Shown here: positions 11,738 through 24,764 of the stretch, in pieces
Layout: each line of letters starts with the position of its first letter
How positions within the stretch are numbered: the first letter of the stretch is position 1
DNA from: Synchiropus splendidus
Taxonomy: Eukaryota > Chordata > Actinopteri > Syngnathiformes > Callionymidae
NCBI RefSeq assembly: GCF_027744825.2
Contig: NC_071334.1
Location: 28,349,937-28,413,936 of the forward strand
Reading direction: 5' to 3'
Length of the DNA stretch: 64,000 nucleotides
Made by a program: the position numbers and the translations under genes
Notes under the pieces: generated by a model
The model's database searches: none
Seen by the model: the letters and a program-made list of their open reading frames with translations, nothing else
Told to the model about the DNA's origin: nothing

Positions 11738-12512
11738 GTTAGGGACCGTGCACACATAGAACCCAAGTGTGAGTGGTAACCAGCGGGAAAGAAACTCAAA
11801 TAAGAATGACAGTTTAATAACACAAGACAGAAAGAAGAACTGAGGCTGTGATTGAACCACGGACGAACAGAAACAAGGAATAAATCTGGAAACTGATAAA
11901 AATAAAATAAAAATCGGACCACAACGGAATACACAGCACCATAATCGCAATGCTTGTGGAGTTCAAGTCCATAAACACAAAATACACACAACCAGCAGAG
12001 CCTCAAACATGGTGATATACAAAGTCCAATGAAATATAAGAGATGGCAATGTGGTGGTCAAAAACTCATACATGGGAGGAATAAAGAACAAACATTGTGG
12101 TGGAAACACATGGTTGAGAAAACAGGGGGAACAAAGGGAGAAAACAAAGCATGTGGCAGAACAGTAAGTTACGTTTATGTATCTCCAGTTCTAAGCGTAC
12201 ACAAGCAGCAGGATATACCAATAGCAAAGGGCGTCAGAGGGCGGAGCATGTCCAAAACAAAAACGGACTCACAAATACATTTCATTATTAAAGCTCAAGG
12301 AGCCAAACAGAAACGGAAGACAAACCAGAAATAACTGATGGAGCAAAGTCAAACTGGCACACACCTTATAGGGAGAGAAGGGTTTTAGCAAGTGTGTTGA
12401 GTGCATGGAATCAGCTCCAGGTGTGAGCCCTTTGCAGGGGTCAGGCTCTCGGAAGGAACAAAGGGCGACAACAGGAAGAGTACCAACAAAATAACAACTT
12501 TTTTTTGTGTCA
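11738..12512 (-). mobile_element. LTR-like retroelement fragment
   Basis: Read on plus it begins with ACCCAAGTGTGAG, continues as A-rich sequence, then AGCTCCAGGTGTGAGCC, and ends at TTTTGTGTCACA. The same order (ACCCAAGTG head and TGTCATG/TGTGACA terminus) is seen in the solo LTR at 24765-25499 in the opposite orientation. The CAGGTGTGAGCC block recurs at 33.6-34.3 kb. Ends are approximate and no target-site duplication was found. Confidence 0.4.
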
Positions 12513-15500
12513 CAGCTACACAACTACAGTTGTGGCGTTGCTGTTCACTATCAGCACACAGCAGACATGAAGCAACATGTGATCAAACTGTGCTGTTGAG
12601 TTGCTCCATAGTATAACCATTAATGAATAGGCCCAAATACAGTGAACACCATGTGTGGCGACTGGCAATGCAAAAATTAATCAACAGAAAATGTTAATAT
12701 TTTAATCCGATTCCCATCCATAAAAAGCAATCCACATTCACTGCGGGTAAGAATCGCAGCAACTTTGGCGTTAATTAAATGAAATTCACTGAATCCGTTC
12801 GTAGCTGGACTGAGTCAGAGGTTTTGTTCATTTTCATATTTTTAATTAAGAGAGTCTTTTCCTGCCGTCTTCCATCAGCGAATGAGTCGTTCCTTCATTT
12901 ATTTGATGTGCTTTATCTCCGCCAACCATTCATAGTCGACCTTATTGCATCCCGGGACTTAAGGATCCATCTTTTAACCACCAGAGAAGCAGAACTAATG
13001 ACGACATTAAAGTGTCTTTGTGAGCGCGGCCCATCAGAATGTCGATCAACCAAGCAGGAAATCATGTCGGATTTTAAAAATCGCCATGAATAAACATGTA
13101 TGTTTAGCATCCATCAGAGTGAGCAGCCGGGGGCTCAATTTAGGGAAGATTTGGAAGTTGTTGATGTACTTGCCCAAGATGCTGATGTGCTGAATCTTCA
13201 TACAGTGAGTGCTTATTTGGAGTCACAGCACATGATGGATCCTCACAAGAGCTCCGTCCAATTTAAGGGACGTTTTGTTTTTTTCATCGACTCCATTAGT
13301 TTCTGTCTAATTGTGCAGCGTCACCCTAAAATGAACAGAGCAAACATCTTAGTTTGGCAGCGTTGTACCGTCAGGCTATTCATTAAAATATGATTCTGTT
13401 TTCCTGGCATTTTTCTGTAAACAAACCACCAGAGTCGGTCCAAGAATGTTTTGACCCAGTTGTTCTCTCAGTGTTCGCGACAACAAATCGGCTTGTGTTG
13501 CTGTTTGATTTAAAGTTTCTCGTTGATTCTCTGTAAAAACGATCTTTCTGAGTGGATTCTTCTCATCTACAAAAGGGAAATGCTTCTTTCTGATTCCTGA
13601 ACATTAGTTTTTTTTTACAGTCTCCAAACTTGCAATTATTCTTTCCCGTAAAAAAAAATAGCAAAATGAATGAATTCTTCATTAATAAAGTAATAATGTT
13701 TGTATTCAACACTATATTTTTCAGAAGTTTAATATGATTATGCTTGTTGTTTATTAAAAGTAGTTCAATATGTGTGTAATACAATTCCCTCATAAGAGAG
13801 AACAGCTCAAAAAGTACATTCATTCAAAGTCATTCAAAACTGTACTTTAAAAACTTTTTAAAAAAATAAATAAAAGTAAATTTTTAAAGCTGTAATATAT
13901 ATGTTTGTCCTTTTCTTAAATAAAACACATTAGACTTGTTTAAAATGAGTGTTTGTGGTCCCTCTACTTTATCTGAAAGCTCACCTCGACATATCTACCA
14001 ACCACGGCATTGTTCCTTCTAGGCACTTTATGGGCCAACATGCTCAATTGTCTGCAATCTAAACATGAACTCTGACATCAACAGGCTAAAGAGTGTGTCA
14101 ATGGGTTTGTCCTGTTAGAAGTGAGTCACTACATTGAACTTATGTCCTATAGCGATAAAAGGTCAGAGTTCAGCAGGGTGTCATAATCACAGATCACATC
14201 TAGTTGGTGAGGGGACGCTGGGATGTCTCATCACTGCCAGACAAACGTCACACCTTGTTATCCACCATGTACATATCGGGTTTGACTTTCAACTAAGATG
14301 TAAACAAAGCTTCTTAAATTATGCACGGCCAGAAAGACAACAATTGGTGTGTTTTGTTTTAGTCAGTCTGTGGATTAATGACGTAAATGAATTCTTCATT
14401 AGTGGAAGACAAAAGCGGCCAGGCGTGAATCCACATGACTGGATCACCGATAAGAGAAAATGAAAAACATCTTGTGGGCAGAGAAGTGCCAGCACATTAG
14501 CCCCCGCCCCAATTTGGTGTTCCCTTATTAACCAACCAGCAGCTACAAAGAAACAAGAGAAGTTGTGACCTCAAAAAAAAAAAAAAAAAGAAAAATTAAA
14601 AAGTAGCACAACAAACTAAACGCATAAAAACATCTCCATAATTCTTAATGTTTGAGTCACCACCAGTTAATTTACTGTTAAAGGAATACAGTTTGTAAAT
14701 TTAAAATTTGTCATTCTTGATGAAGGTTCTTGACTCCATTAGGATTAACTCGAACTAAAATGACAATATTCAAATTTTGCTGTCTGTAAGATCACAGTCG
14801 CGCCACATTAGCTCTAAAGTGGATCAGTGAAGATTCAGGAGCTTTTATCTGCTGATGGAACCAGCAGTCTGGATGTTCTTATCTTCCACGGCCCACTAGT
14901 ATCCACAGGGAGCCAGCACCGTTTGGCACCCTGAAATCTTTCCTGCTGCTCCGCATGGGAGACCATAGTGGATCACCGGGGTTCGGAACACGGAGGCCAT
15001 ATGTCGCTGTTCCATGTGTGTGTGCTGAAGCAAGGTTGGTGTGGTAATAGGAAGGACTTGTGTAGCATTTGTGCAGCGACTTAAACAGCCACACGTTTTC
15101 AATACAGAGATGGGTGTCTCGTACTTTTAAATATACCTACATTATAAAAATACATTAAATACCTTACATTAAAAGTAAAAATTAATTTTGTTTCTTTATA
15201 TTCCAAACGTCAGACAAACATTTATATTGTGCAGTTTTCCAGGTTTATAAAGTGGCCACCTTACTTTACGCAAATAAGATGAGTAGTTCATCTTAGTAAA
15301 AAGAAAACAGATGTTATTTGCTGGATTTTATTGTCTGTCTCTTGTTTTCTTTTGGCAACTGACAGATAGTTTACACACATTTTTTAACAGAAATGAAATG
15401 AATAATGCTTGGCTGATGCTTGTGGCCTGCAAGTGCACTGCTGTTTTAACAGTGGCCCTGGACACATCTACAAACTAGAGAACTAGAGTCTTTCTGTAAT

Positions 15501-15870
15501 CTCACTGTAATTGTATTGAATCATGTAAGATCAAGTCGTGCTGCTGGGTTTAAATCGACTGACGGTCACTTGAATCTATAATAGTTAACAGGCAAGTGTA
15601 AGTCTCTGGTGTGTTTTCGCATAAATCTGAACACCTCAAAAGCCTCTCTAGAATTATAAGGCAAAACTGGGCTAGTAGTGCAGCGCTCCATCTGGCCAGT
15701 GGAGGGCATACTTCCACTAAAAAGGAAAAAAAAAACATAAAGCCATATGCAGCTTCACTTGACCTATTAATTTCCAGCAGTGCTGCGCTATTGATGTCTG
15801 TGGGTGTTCCACTCAAAATTCACCGCCACCACATGCATATATGAACAATGCGTTTTGAAACAGTCAAAGT
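12513..15870. other. Intergenic stretch, no gene seen
   Basis: AT-rich DNA with poly(A) runs (for example near 14573-14589). Open frames of up to 109 codons lack recognisable domains or consistent splice signals. No structured repeat was recognised. Confidence 0.4.
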
Positions 15871-15879
15871 TTAAAAACA

Positions 15880-16415
15880 CTCATGTCTCAGTCGCGTTTG
15901 TGCCAAATTTCACAAGCCGGGTATCAGAAATGTTCCACTGAGGAGAATCTGCTTCGAGGTGGTCTACCTGGAAGAAGAGGGCTCGCTGCCAGCTGCACGT
16001 CATTTCTATCAAATGTGGCCGGGGACTGTCAATTAAGAAAACACTGGGCAATCTGTGGGCGCTGAAAGAGATCCTCTTGGCCCGCTCCCAGGCCCAGAGA
16101 CAGCCTTTTGTTCCCAGGCATGTCTCACATATTTGCAGGACCCAGATAAGCCGTGGCCTCATGAAGCACTGCTTTATATTTGCCCACTGTAATGTCCCTC
16201 TGGGGTCAGGGAATATAGGGGCACATGGTGGGTCGATAGGTGCAACCCCTCCACATTATGAGGTCAGGAATAGGAGCCACAGGTTAGGTGGTCCTGAGGC
16301 GGAGCAGTGGGGCTTTCATGAACTGCAGAAGAGATGGTTTCAGCTCCCTCCCACCACTGGATTAGCAGTTGAGAACTGGCAGGACCACCCACAGGTAAGT
16401 CAAGGTGAAACATAA
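15880..16415 (+). promoter_or_regulatory. GC-richer block: candidate conserved element or lncRNA exon
   Basis: Repeat-poor and more GC-rich than its surroundings. A 112-codon plus-strand frame (16077-16415) contains a consensus-like donor, CCACAG/GTAAGTCA, at about 16394. No protein family was recognised. A regulatory element or a non-coding transcript exon is as likely as coding. Confidence 0.25.
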
Positions 16416-17166
16416 GACGAGGTGGAGGGGGGGCGAGGCCAGCAGGTGGGTGGGTGAGGGGCCGCTAGGTATGATACATGGGAGGAGGGATTTTTTTTGT
16501 TTCACTCCGATTCAGAGGAGTTATAAACTCGACTAAAGGCACCAGAGTAGGCAGACGTGATCCCTCAGACTCTGTGGACAGTGAGGACTTCACAACACAC
16601 TTTGTGTTCCTCTCCAGCTGTAGAAACTGAAAGGTGATCCATTATTCATGTCTCTTTCAAGTACTTCATATCGCAGAGGTTGTGCTCTGTATTAACTTGA
16701 AGGTTCTGTTTGCTGAGGACGAGTGGCTGCAGCAACATTCTCTGGAGGGTCACTCCGGCAAAAGTCAACAAACAACACTTCTTACGCTCATGTCTTCAAC
16801 TCCATCAAGTGTAATATTAAGCATCATAATATCTGAAGTGCGGAATAAGGCTGGACAGTCATACACCCAAAGACATCACCTGACTTGCTTGAGTGGCAAG
16901 TCAGCCAACAAGGCGAATGTGGAACAAATCCATCATTAAGTTGTTCTATGGACATTCTTTCTTAGAGGAAACTTTATGTTGCTGAATAAGCAAGACACTT
17001 TCCGTGATTGGGTTTGACACCTCTATAAATCGCAACAACTAGGGGTCTATATCTACATAACATCTACATAACAGTAAAATTAGACTGCTTTTGCTGGATG
17101 TCCTGACACTGTGGCTTGGTCATGCAGCTCGCTTCCTATATGTAGTCTGCATGTGAATATGGAGTA

Positions 17167-17375
17167 TACAAGTAACATCCGACTTGCAACCGGGATCGGT
17201 TCTGACCAACCGGTCGCAAGTCGGATTGGACTTAAGTCGAATGCCATTCAAATTAGCTGACGTGAGGGTTATAGGTGCTACTGTGGAGAGAGATAAAAGA
17301 AATAAGCATCTGCTGGCCGTGGTCGCAAGTACGGGTGGACGTAAGTCGAGCAGGATGTAAGGCCGATGCTACGTT
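17167..17375. mobile_element. TIR element (AAGTCGG family), copy 1, eroded
   Basis: Starts TACAAGTAACATCCGACTTG and shares ordered blocks with the copy at 36913-37215: TCGGATTGGAC, AAGTCGAATGCCAT, GAGGGTTATAGGTGCTACTGT, GCATCTGCTGGCC and GTACGGGTGGACG-AAGTCGAGCAGG. The middle is shorter and the right terminus is decayed. It has no coding capacity, so it is a non-autonomous DNA transposon. Confidence 0.75.
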
Positions 17376-17379
17376 AACT

Positions 17380-20300
17380 GAGAATTACGTCGTACAGGGT
17401 GTGTTGCTGTTTTGCAGCCTATGCAATACTTTTTTTGCAATATGTCCAACTTGGATGTAAGTTCCATTAGATACGCTTTTAAAACCATGCTGAGTGCCCC
17501 TGAAAATTAGTTTTCGGCAACTTCCTGGGATGTGCACACTCCCAGCAAGCCACCAAGGCTTTGTGGAGACCTCGATGCTTTAAGCTCACAGCTTTTCAAG
17601 CCTCCCATTATGCCCGAGCCAGTCGGGCAGAAAGCGAAAGAGCCTTTTCTGCAGTCATGTGGGCATACTAGCATTATACACTGTTCAGTATTAGGTATTT
17701 GTGAGTCATATAAACAGAGAAGGGCTCCAGAGCTTCCTTTTTTGGGGGGAGAAAAAAAAATCTTTATAATTGGGAGGGGGGTTATGTAAGTATCTAAATC
17801 CTGGAAGGATTTATTTTTTTTTGCCACACTGTATGTGTTTGAAAGCAGGGAGACCTCACAGGAGCGCTGACAAATCCTCTGACATGACTTTGCTTGGCCA
17901 GTAGATTTATTATTCAGGGGTCTTGTTATTCAGAATTATTCATTAATGACAGGCAGCACATTATAGTCACAAAAATAAATCAATGCCGTGAAGAATTTCC
18001 AAAAATGTACTCACAACTCAACAACATGCAGGGGTTTGATTTGGAAGGACCACTCGGCCCACCTACTTAAACAGTTGTAAGTGAATAATAAACTCCTCTT
18101 TGCTTCCAGCCTGGTTCATTGCATATGAAGTTGGAGTCTGCAGTTTTGGTCACTATATTTGTCTATATATTTATATTCATGTTTCCGAGAACTGATTTCC
18201 ATTCAAGTCTGTATTTTGGAATCCTCTTCTCTGTTGAGCCTTTCTGCAGATCTGTCCTGCTTCTGTTATTCTTTGGGCCAATTATAACCCATGCCGATTT
18301 CCCTTGGCATGACTCCATCCCATCAGTGGTGTCTGCGACTCCCTGCTAGCCCAGATGTTGCAGCACGTACAGTGTGTGTGTCAGCGACTGCTCAGCCATG
18401 ACCTCAGCCATGACGGTTCTTGTCTTCTGAGCGCCCCCAGCAGTGTTTCTATGCTCAGCTCTGACCAGCAAGGCTCACAAACAAGGATTTAGGTCATCTA
18501 GTGCCCTCATGCATGACCGGGAAAGCAGGCTGGCTGTGAATCACCACCTTGAATTGAACAGGAACATTTCTATATACTCCCACAAATTTGGGTGACTATA
18601 TACTCCCACAAATTTGGGTGGATGGACTGTTGGCCTGGAATGCCTCAGTCAGTACTGGTTCATTATTTCACGAAGCACGACATATTGCTCTGAATGTATA
18701 TTTTTATGTGTTTGGAACCATCAACTCACCAGCTATGAATGTATGTACAAAATAACATGTTATATAAATAACATAAAGAAGTGTGTAAACACATATATCA
18801 GTTGAAAACTGTAGGTCACATGAGCGAACCTTCATCATAAAAGGCAGCACTAACCTGAAAAGTGAAAATTAAACAAATAATATATGAAAAATTTACATAT
18901 CAACACAAAAATATTGAGCCACTCAAGCCACGTCCTTCAACCGTAACTTCTTCAGTCAGTATTCCCGCAGATGAACTCTCTGAGTTTTCAGTGGCCAGGC
19001 AAGTTTGAACATTTCTGCTTCGGCTTTTGCTACCTGGTGACATATACAATAATATATACATTTTTGTGTGTGTGAAAAATTCACTCTTTAAACTGAGAAT
19101 TCTGATAATAAAGTCAAAATCATGCTAGCTCATTTTTTTCTTCATTGGCCCTAATCCTCATCCGTAGAATTGAGTTGTGTTTGAAGGCAACAACCTCGAC
19201 TTCTGGAGAGGCCACATAAATGACATAGCCAATGGATTCGGCCAAAGACAGAAGCAGGCAGACAAGTCTAGATTAAAATAGAAATGACAAATTGGTCTTT
19301 GAAACTATTATTTAACTTTATTTCAGTGCCCATCAGACTTTGAAGAATTCACATTTACACAGACCAGTCTGGCTCAAATTCATATCATATACAGTTTAAT
19401 GCATCAAACTGACCCTGTGATTGCTTTTGCCTCGGGGGACCTCAACAAATAAATAGGAGATCATCTTGCTGTTGCGTTTTCCTTCTCTCGCAATACCTGC
19501 TCCTTTTCGCTTGTAAAATCAGCCCGTCAACATTCACACATTGTCAGTGAAATCCGATTATGTATGGGTTCGATTGACTTAATGGATTTGAAGAGACTAG
19601 ATCCTATTAATGACAAGTCTGCCCTACGGCTCTCCCCCAGCCAGTCGCGGGCTAATCTGGCATGCAAATTAAATCTTACCTCAATGCGCCTGCCTGCTTT
19701 AATGCGATCCATTACACACTTTCATTTATTTATATATACTATTATAAAGAGAGCAAGCTAATAACAAACAGGGGGAGGGGTCTCTTCTTTGTAAGTGGGC
19801 TTCTCTCGCTGTGCAGTGGCCCCGGGGCCACAGGAGGGAGTCATTCACCAGATTTATTAGATCTTAGAGTAGAAATATATCCCAGTTGTGCAGGATTTCC
19901 TCTCTTACACCCTTTCTGTTGTTAGATTTTGCAGGATGTCACTCTAAGAGCTGATACTAGGGTGTTGGAAACCTTAAATCTCCTCGCCTCCCCTCTGTAT
20001 GGCCACTCCGCTGCAGGGAGATAAGTGATTTGTAGACCACTGAGAGCTGTGGAAGTCATAATCTGGCACATGATCACACTGAAGGCTGAGCGGGACGTCT
20101 GCAGAAGAGCTTCCAGCCCCTCTGCCTCTGCCAGGCGCTTCATGCCTGGTTACCTTGGAGCCTGCTTTGTTAGTGTCGCAGGGAATGGGGGTCAGAGAAG
20201 GGTCAGATCTCACCTGACCTCTGCTGAAATATTACAGACCCTGGAATACCTTCGTATGCTGCTGGATAAAATAGATTCTAGGGCTGAAACTGCAATGTCA

Positions 20301-21740
20301 AAGAGAAAAAAACCATCCTGTTTAAGAGTCTACTGCGCTCACTGAATCTCTCTTTAAAAGCAGTGCATTTTGACTGGACAAATTATATCAAATGAATATG
20401 AAATATTGTGAGAGAGAAAATGGCATGGCAAAATAACTTTGACTTGCAAGCTTGACCACAAAACTTAATGACCGCCTACCACCCACTCTATAGGCCCATT
20501 TACGCTCAATGTCACACACGGATCCAAATGCAAGCGGAGCCTTCTGTCTATTCTTTGCGTTCATTTCTGCATGTTTCCACGAAGCTTATGAATATGGACC
20601 AAACGGTGCAGTACCACCAGAATCCGCGGGGGCAGTGTTGCTGTCACTACCTGATATGCAGGTCCAATGAAACAGGAACAGGAAGAATGCACAACAATGG
20701 CGGAAATTCTCCGTCCTCCTGTCGCGATGTATTTTAACGGCCACTGCCCACCGCCTCCTACAACGCTGCCTCCATTTTTCTCTTTTGTGCAAGGGGTACA
20801 TTATTGATACTTCTTTCACAGACACCATGTTTTTTTGGAGTTTGCCGTTTTGTCGTTGTCTTTTGACTCTGCGCTACTGACTATTAGTGAGCAGCAATAA
20901 CAACGCAAAGAATGTGATCAGTGACGCTAAGCATGTACGGAAAGGACGGCACCAAGTGTCCCAAATTTTGGTGAATATGACATGTTATTTTTGGCAAGGA
21001 TGCCCAGTGTGTTGTTGAAACTTGGGTAGCATGGTATACTACGGGTCACGGGGGGTGTATCTGTTGACGATAAAAAGGGGTCGACATGATTACTCGACCC
21101 GTACAAAAGCAAGCCCGTAAAATATCATGAAATTCAGATGTGACCCTTGAAGCCTAAAAACTGACAAAAGAAATGACTTTCTTGAAACAACTTTGGTCAT
21201 GTAAGGTGTGTCTCATTGCATGTATTTTGATATGAAACAGTGCTTCTTGGCTGTGTACATCATTATCACTGGCACAGTCCATTCAGATATCAGATATATA
21301 ACTGAGTAAAATCACCTCTTGCTTATAGCTGTATGGCAGAGGAGAACAAGCAAAACTGTGCTGTGCTTTAGCAAAGTCGGATTCAATCTACTTCAGCCAC
21401 TTTCGGCGCACACGTCAGCACATGGGGCTGTTTCGAGTGAAATTGAGACAGACAGGAATTGAATATTTGCTGTTTGTCTGACACAGGTTTCCCCGACAAA
21501 TATAAATAAATAAAGGCTTCCCAATGCAGGTATGCTTGACTGTGTGCACCTCATTTCAAGCACAATTAACTTGAAATGGAGTGCTGCAGGATCAATAGTC
21601 CCCATTTGATCCAGGAGGGGGAGTCTGTCACTCAGTGGGAGTGGCACAAATATGGTAATAGAGACAGTTTAACAGCAACTTAGAGGATTTACTGTGGCCC
21701 CTTTTCTGCCCAACATGGCATGCAAGTACCAGGGGCCCCA
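17380..21740. other. Gene-free stretch
   Basis: No gene recognised. 19790-20300 is repeat-poor with balanced composition and may hold a conserved regulatory element. The rest is ordinary AT-rich DNA plus the 26-bp duplication. Confidence 0.4.
18570..18621. repeat. Tandem 26-bp duplication
   Basis: Two adjacent copies starting CTATATACTCCCACAAATTT. They differ only at the last base, which indicates a recent local duplication. Confidence 0.9.
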
Positions 21741-21754
21741 GCTTGGATTCTGTG

Positions 21755-22025
21755 CTGTAAAAACTACAATAACTGAAATCTGGATGAGTTGAAGGAAAAC
21801 TAGCAATTTATTGGAAAACAATTGGAGAGCAGGCAACAGACCTTGTGTGCAGAGAATCCTGTGAGTCTCAGAGCTTAGAACACAGTTCTAAAACAACAAT
21901 AAGATGAATCATTGACAACATGCCATCAAACTAATGAAAGCAAATTCCTTCTGTAACTTTACAACCTGAAGATACATTTCAACTCGGATCTTCATTTTTC
22001 CAGCCTATCCTCCCGATTTCCTTTG
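21755..22025 (+). pseudogene. Decayed copy of the coding-like segment at 23.2 kb
   Basis: It aligns in order with 23228-23520: AAAACTACAAT-ACTGAAA, GGAGAG, TGCA-AGAATCC, then AAAGCAAATTCCTTCTGTAACTT and CAACCTG. In the frame equivalent to the downstream copy it reads KLQ, stop, LKSG, so any coding function is lost here. Confidence 0.6.
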
Positions 22026-22035
22026 AGCCAAGAAG

Positions 22036-22062
22036 GTGTGTGTGTGTGTCTGTGTGTGTGTG
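22036..22062. repeat. (TG)n microsatellite
   Basis: About 27 bp of TG repeat with one C interruption. Confidence 0.85.
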
Positions 22063-23046
22063 TTCTGCAAATATGGTGTTAATGCTGATAACGTTTCTCC
22101 TCTTGACAGATGGTCTAGCTCACTACTCAACCTACTGTAGGAAGATGAGGGAAAAAGTCCAAACATGGCTTGCCGTGAGCCCCATACCACACAGACTCAG
22201 AGAAAGTGGCACCATGTGAAGACCACAGACGTTTTTCCTGTGGCGTAACAAATGATTGCATAGCTCAGACATCACCAGCGATGAAGCTTCATAGCTGGAG
22301 TCACCTGAATACATTCATGGAAGAGGAAACAACAGGACCAGCAGAAGCAGCCTTAGCTGGAGAGTACAGCACAAACATTGCCCTTTGACACAGTGTCATA
22401 AGCAGAAGTGTGGGACAGTGGAGATAGGAAGATTTCACTCATATGCATAAATGAGATATTGCGGAGAAAAACTGTTCACATGATGTGAACCAAGCACTAC
22501 CTCAACACCATCAGATGAGGAGACCAAGAAACCGAAGGGGGGGAGAGAAGCGCTGTCAGTTTGTCCTACAAAAGATTTACAGCAATCACGTGAACCTAGA
22601 AAACTTTGAGGATGTATTGTTCTCTGTCAACGTTTACACTCTGATTCAACTTATGTGCCACTATTTTAGTTTTTTCTTTTTTTCTTCTTGAGGATTTAGA
22701 CCACTTCCTTCTTTTGCATCTCTTGAAAGTCAAAGCTGTGTTCAGAAACACTCCCTTCTGTGTCCGCTCAGTAGCTCGCACAGTACTTGTGCTTTGCATA
22801 AAGTTCACTATCAGGTATGACCGTGGACCCTCAGCTGTTGTAACCCATTCTATTCCAACATGTCTTATACTTAAGGAATGTCTACACTAAGTTTGGATTA
22901 GCAGTTTATCTGACCACTGTAACTCCCTTTAAGAGCGACCTTGTAACAAACCTTGGCCAAGGAGTTATCTGCTGTCTTTATAGCAAATTGTTTGGCGTGA
23001 AAGACAGCAAAGAATTCTGTCAACTCCCAACAAATCTTAAACTCAC

Positions 23047-23100
23047 CAGGTAGCTGTAGTCTTCTAGTAAAATTAGTAGGACCCCAGCGGAGGCAGCCAT
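23047..23100 (-). other. Candidate minus-strand first exon (18 codons)
   Basis: ATG at 23098-23100 opens MAASAGVLLILLEDYSYL and reaches CTG/GTGAGT, a strong phase-0 donor, at 23047/23046. No downstream exon was identified and the peptide matches no family I recognise. It could be a relic of a 5' exon, or chance. Confidence 0.2.
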
Positions 23101-23153
23101 CGACCCCAAGAAATGTCCCTCCTTCTCTTGTAGCAAAGAATGAGGTATGATGA

Positions 23154-23399
23154 AACAACATCCAGGATGATCAGTCACTGGTCACAAAGTACAGACGGTC
23201 ACACATGTGGGATCCTGCTGACAAGGCCAAGTTTGTGGTGGAAAAACTACAATCACTGAAACCTGACGAACAATTGCACAACTGGAGAGGAGTCATTCAG
23301 ATCCTGTATGCACAGAATCCAGTCAGGCTCTGTTCCTCAGACCTCAGAACAAAGATAACACAAATCATTGATGCCATAGCAATAAGGGTAGCGTATTAA
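23154..23399 (+). pseudogene. Coding-like segment, unknown family
   Basis: This is the open frame between stops at 23151 and 23397. It has protein-like composition: DPADKAKFVVEKLQSLKPDE, QLHNWRGVIQILYAQNPV and SSDLRTKITQIIDAIA. These are amphipathic helices with a WRGVIQIL core. Its ATG (23205) may not be the real start, as the frame is open 17 codons upstream. A diverged copy with a stop lies at 21755-22025, and homology continues past the stop codon into the following 120 bp. It is likely the last exon plus 3' region of a duplicated gene or mobile element, and the function is unknown. Confidence 0.35.
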
Positions 23400-24764
23400 A
23401 GCAAATTCCTTCTGTAACTTCATAACCTGTGGACACATTTCATCTCGGACCTTTATTACTCCTGTCAGCCCATATCAGACACCCATCCTATCCTCCCTAC
23501 TTCCTCTCTGCAGCTGGTTACATACGCATTGAAGGTCATCTTCCTAAAAGCAGTGTCCACAACAAGTCATCAACACAATTCAGAACTCTGGCTAAAATGT
23601 TCAAGTGAATAATGACAATTGTATTCATCTTTAAGAGAGATGCCATTTAACACGAATGAAAAGCCTCAACTTAATTCATATTTGCTCATGAGGTGGTGTG
23701 AAAATTTAAAAAAAAGAAATATCCTCATGCCCAGAATGAAGTGGAATCGGGCTGCTCAGACAGCTTAGGATCCCGCCTGAGAACATAAAAGGATAAATGA
23801 ACACTGAATGACCCTGATGTAGCCCCCTCGCTCCTTCATCATATAAATAACAAAAAGCAGAGCGAATAAAACAGACCACTCGCGAGCCAATTCCCCAACG
23901 GGTGCTTATATGAAATGCAACTCTCAGACGCTCCCTCGGCTCTGAATGTGGCGTTTATTTGCAGGACTCTGTTTCAATTTAAAGGGAATGGCAGCTGAAA
24001 GAGGCACAAGGGACAGTGTCTCATCACTGCCACTTACCACTCTTATAGGCCCGCTGCTGGCCACCTCAGCAGGCAGCGCCACTTTAACAGTGAAGACCTC
24101 CACCAGTCAATGTGATGGGGACACCCAAAATGCCTCATCTTCTGCAGTAGTGAGATGATCTGACTTTTAGGGCAAGAATTGGCTTCTGTCAGTCCCTCTA
24201 GACGAGTACTGGTAGTCACTTGGTCCATCATGTTAAGAAGGTTAAAGCAGACGAAGAGGTGAGTGGAACAATGACGTTTTTGCCACATGCATCTTTGAGG
24301 GATGTTCCAAACGTTTTGGCTCCATTGGCCATCACATATGTTGATCTCTTCTCCTTAGATGCTTTCACGCCTCAAGAATTTCCAAATAGAAACTGAGCTT
24401 GTTGAAGTTGGATTTTTTTCAGACAAAACAAATCATTTAACAAGTCAAATCACTTAGAAGAACACCAAAGACTGAGTGCCTTTTATTATCACATGATTAA
24501 ATGGTTCAACAGTACAACATATATAATGTGTGTAAACAAAGGGACTTACTCTTTTCCAAGTTTTGACACTGGTGCTTCTCTCCGCCTCTTCGATGACACC
24601 TTCTTGTCTGTTTACGTTTGATATCTGTGAGTATTGCAGTTTCAGAACCCACACAATTTTCAGGCCAAAAGGTTCCTGTACATCAGCATAGCAATGTCTT
24701 GTTAGCTTGTTTGAACTTTGCTACTTTATTTACCTCTACTTTAGCATGTATGCAAAGTTCTTTC

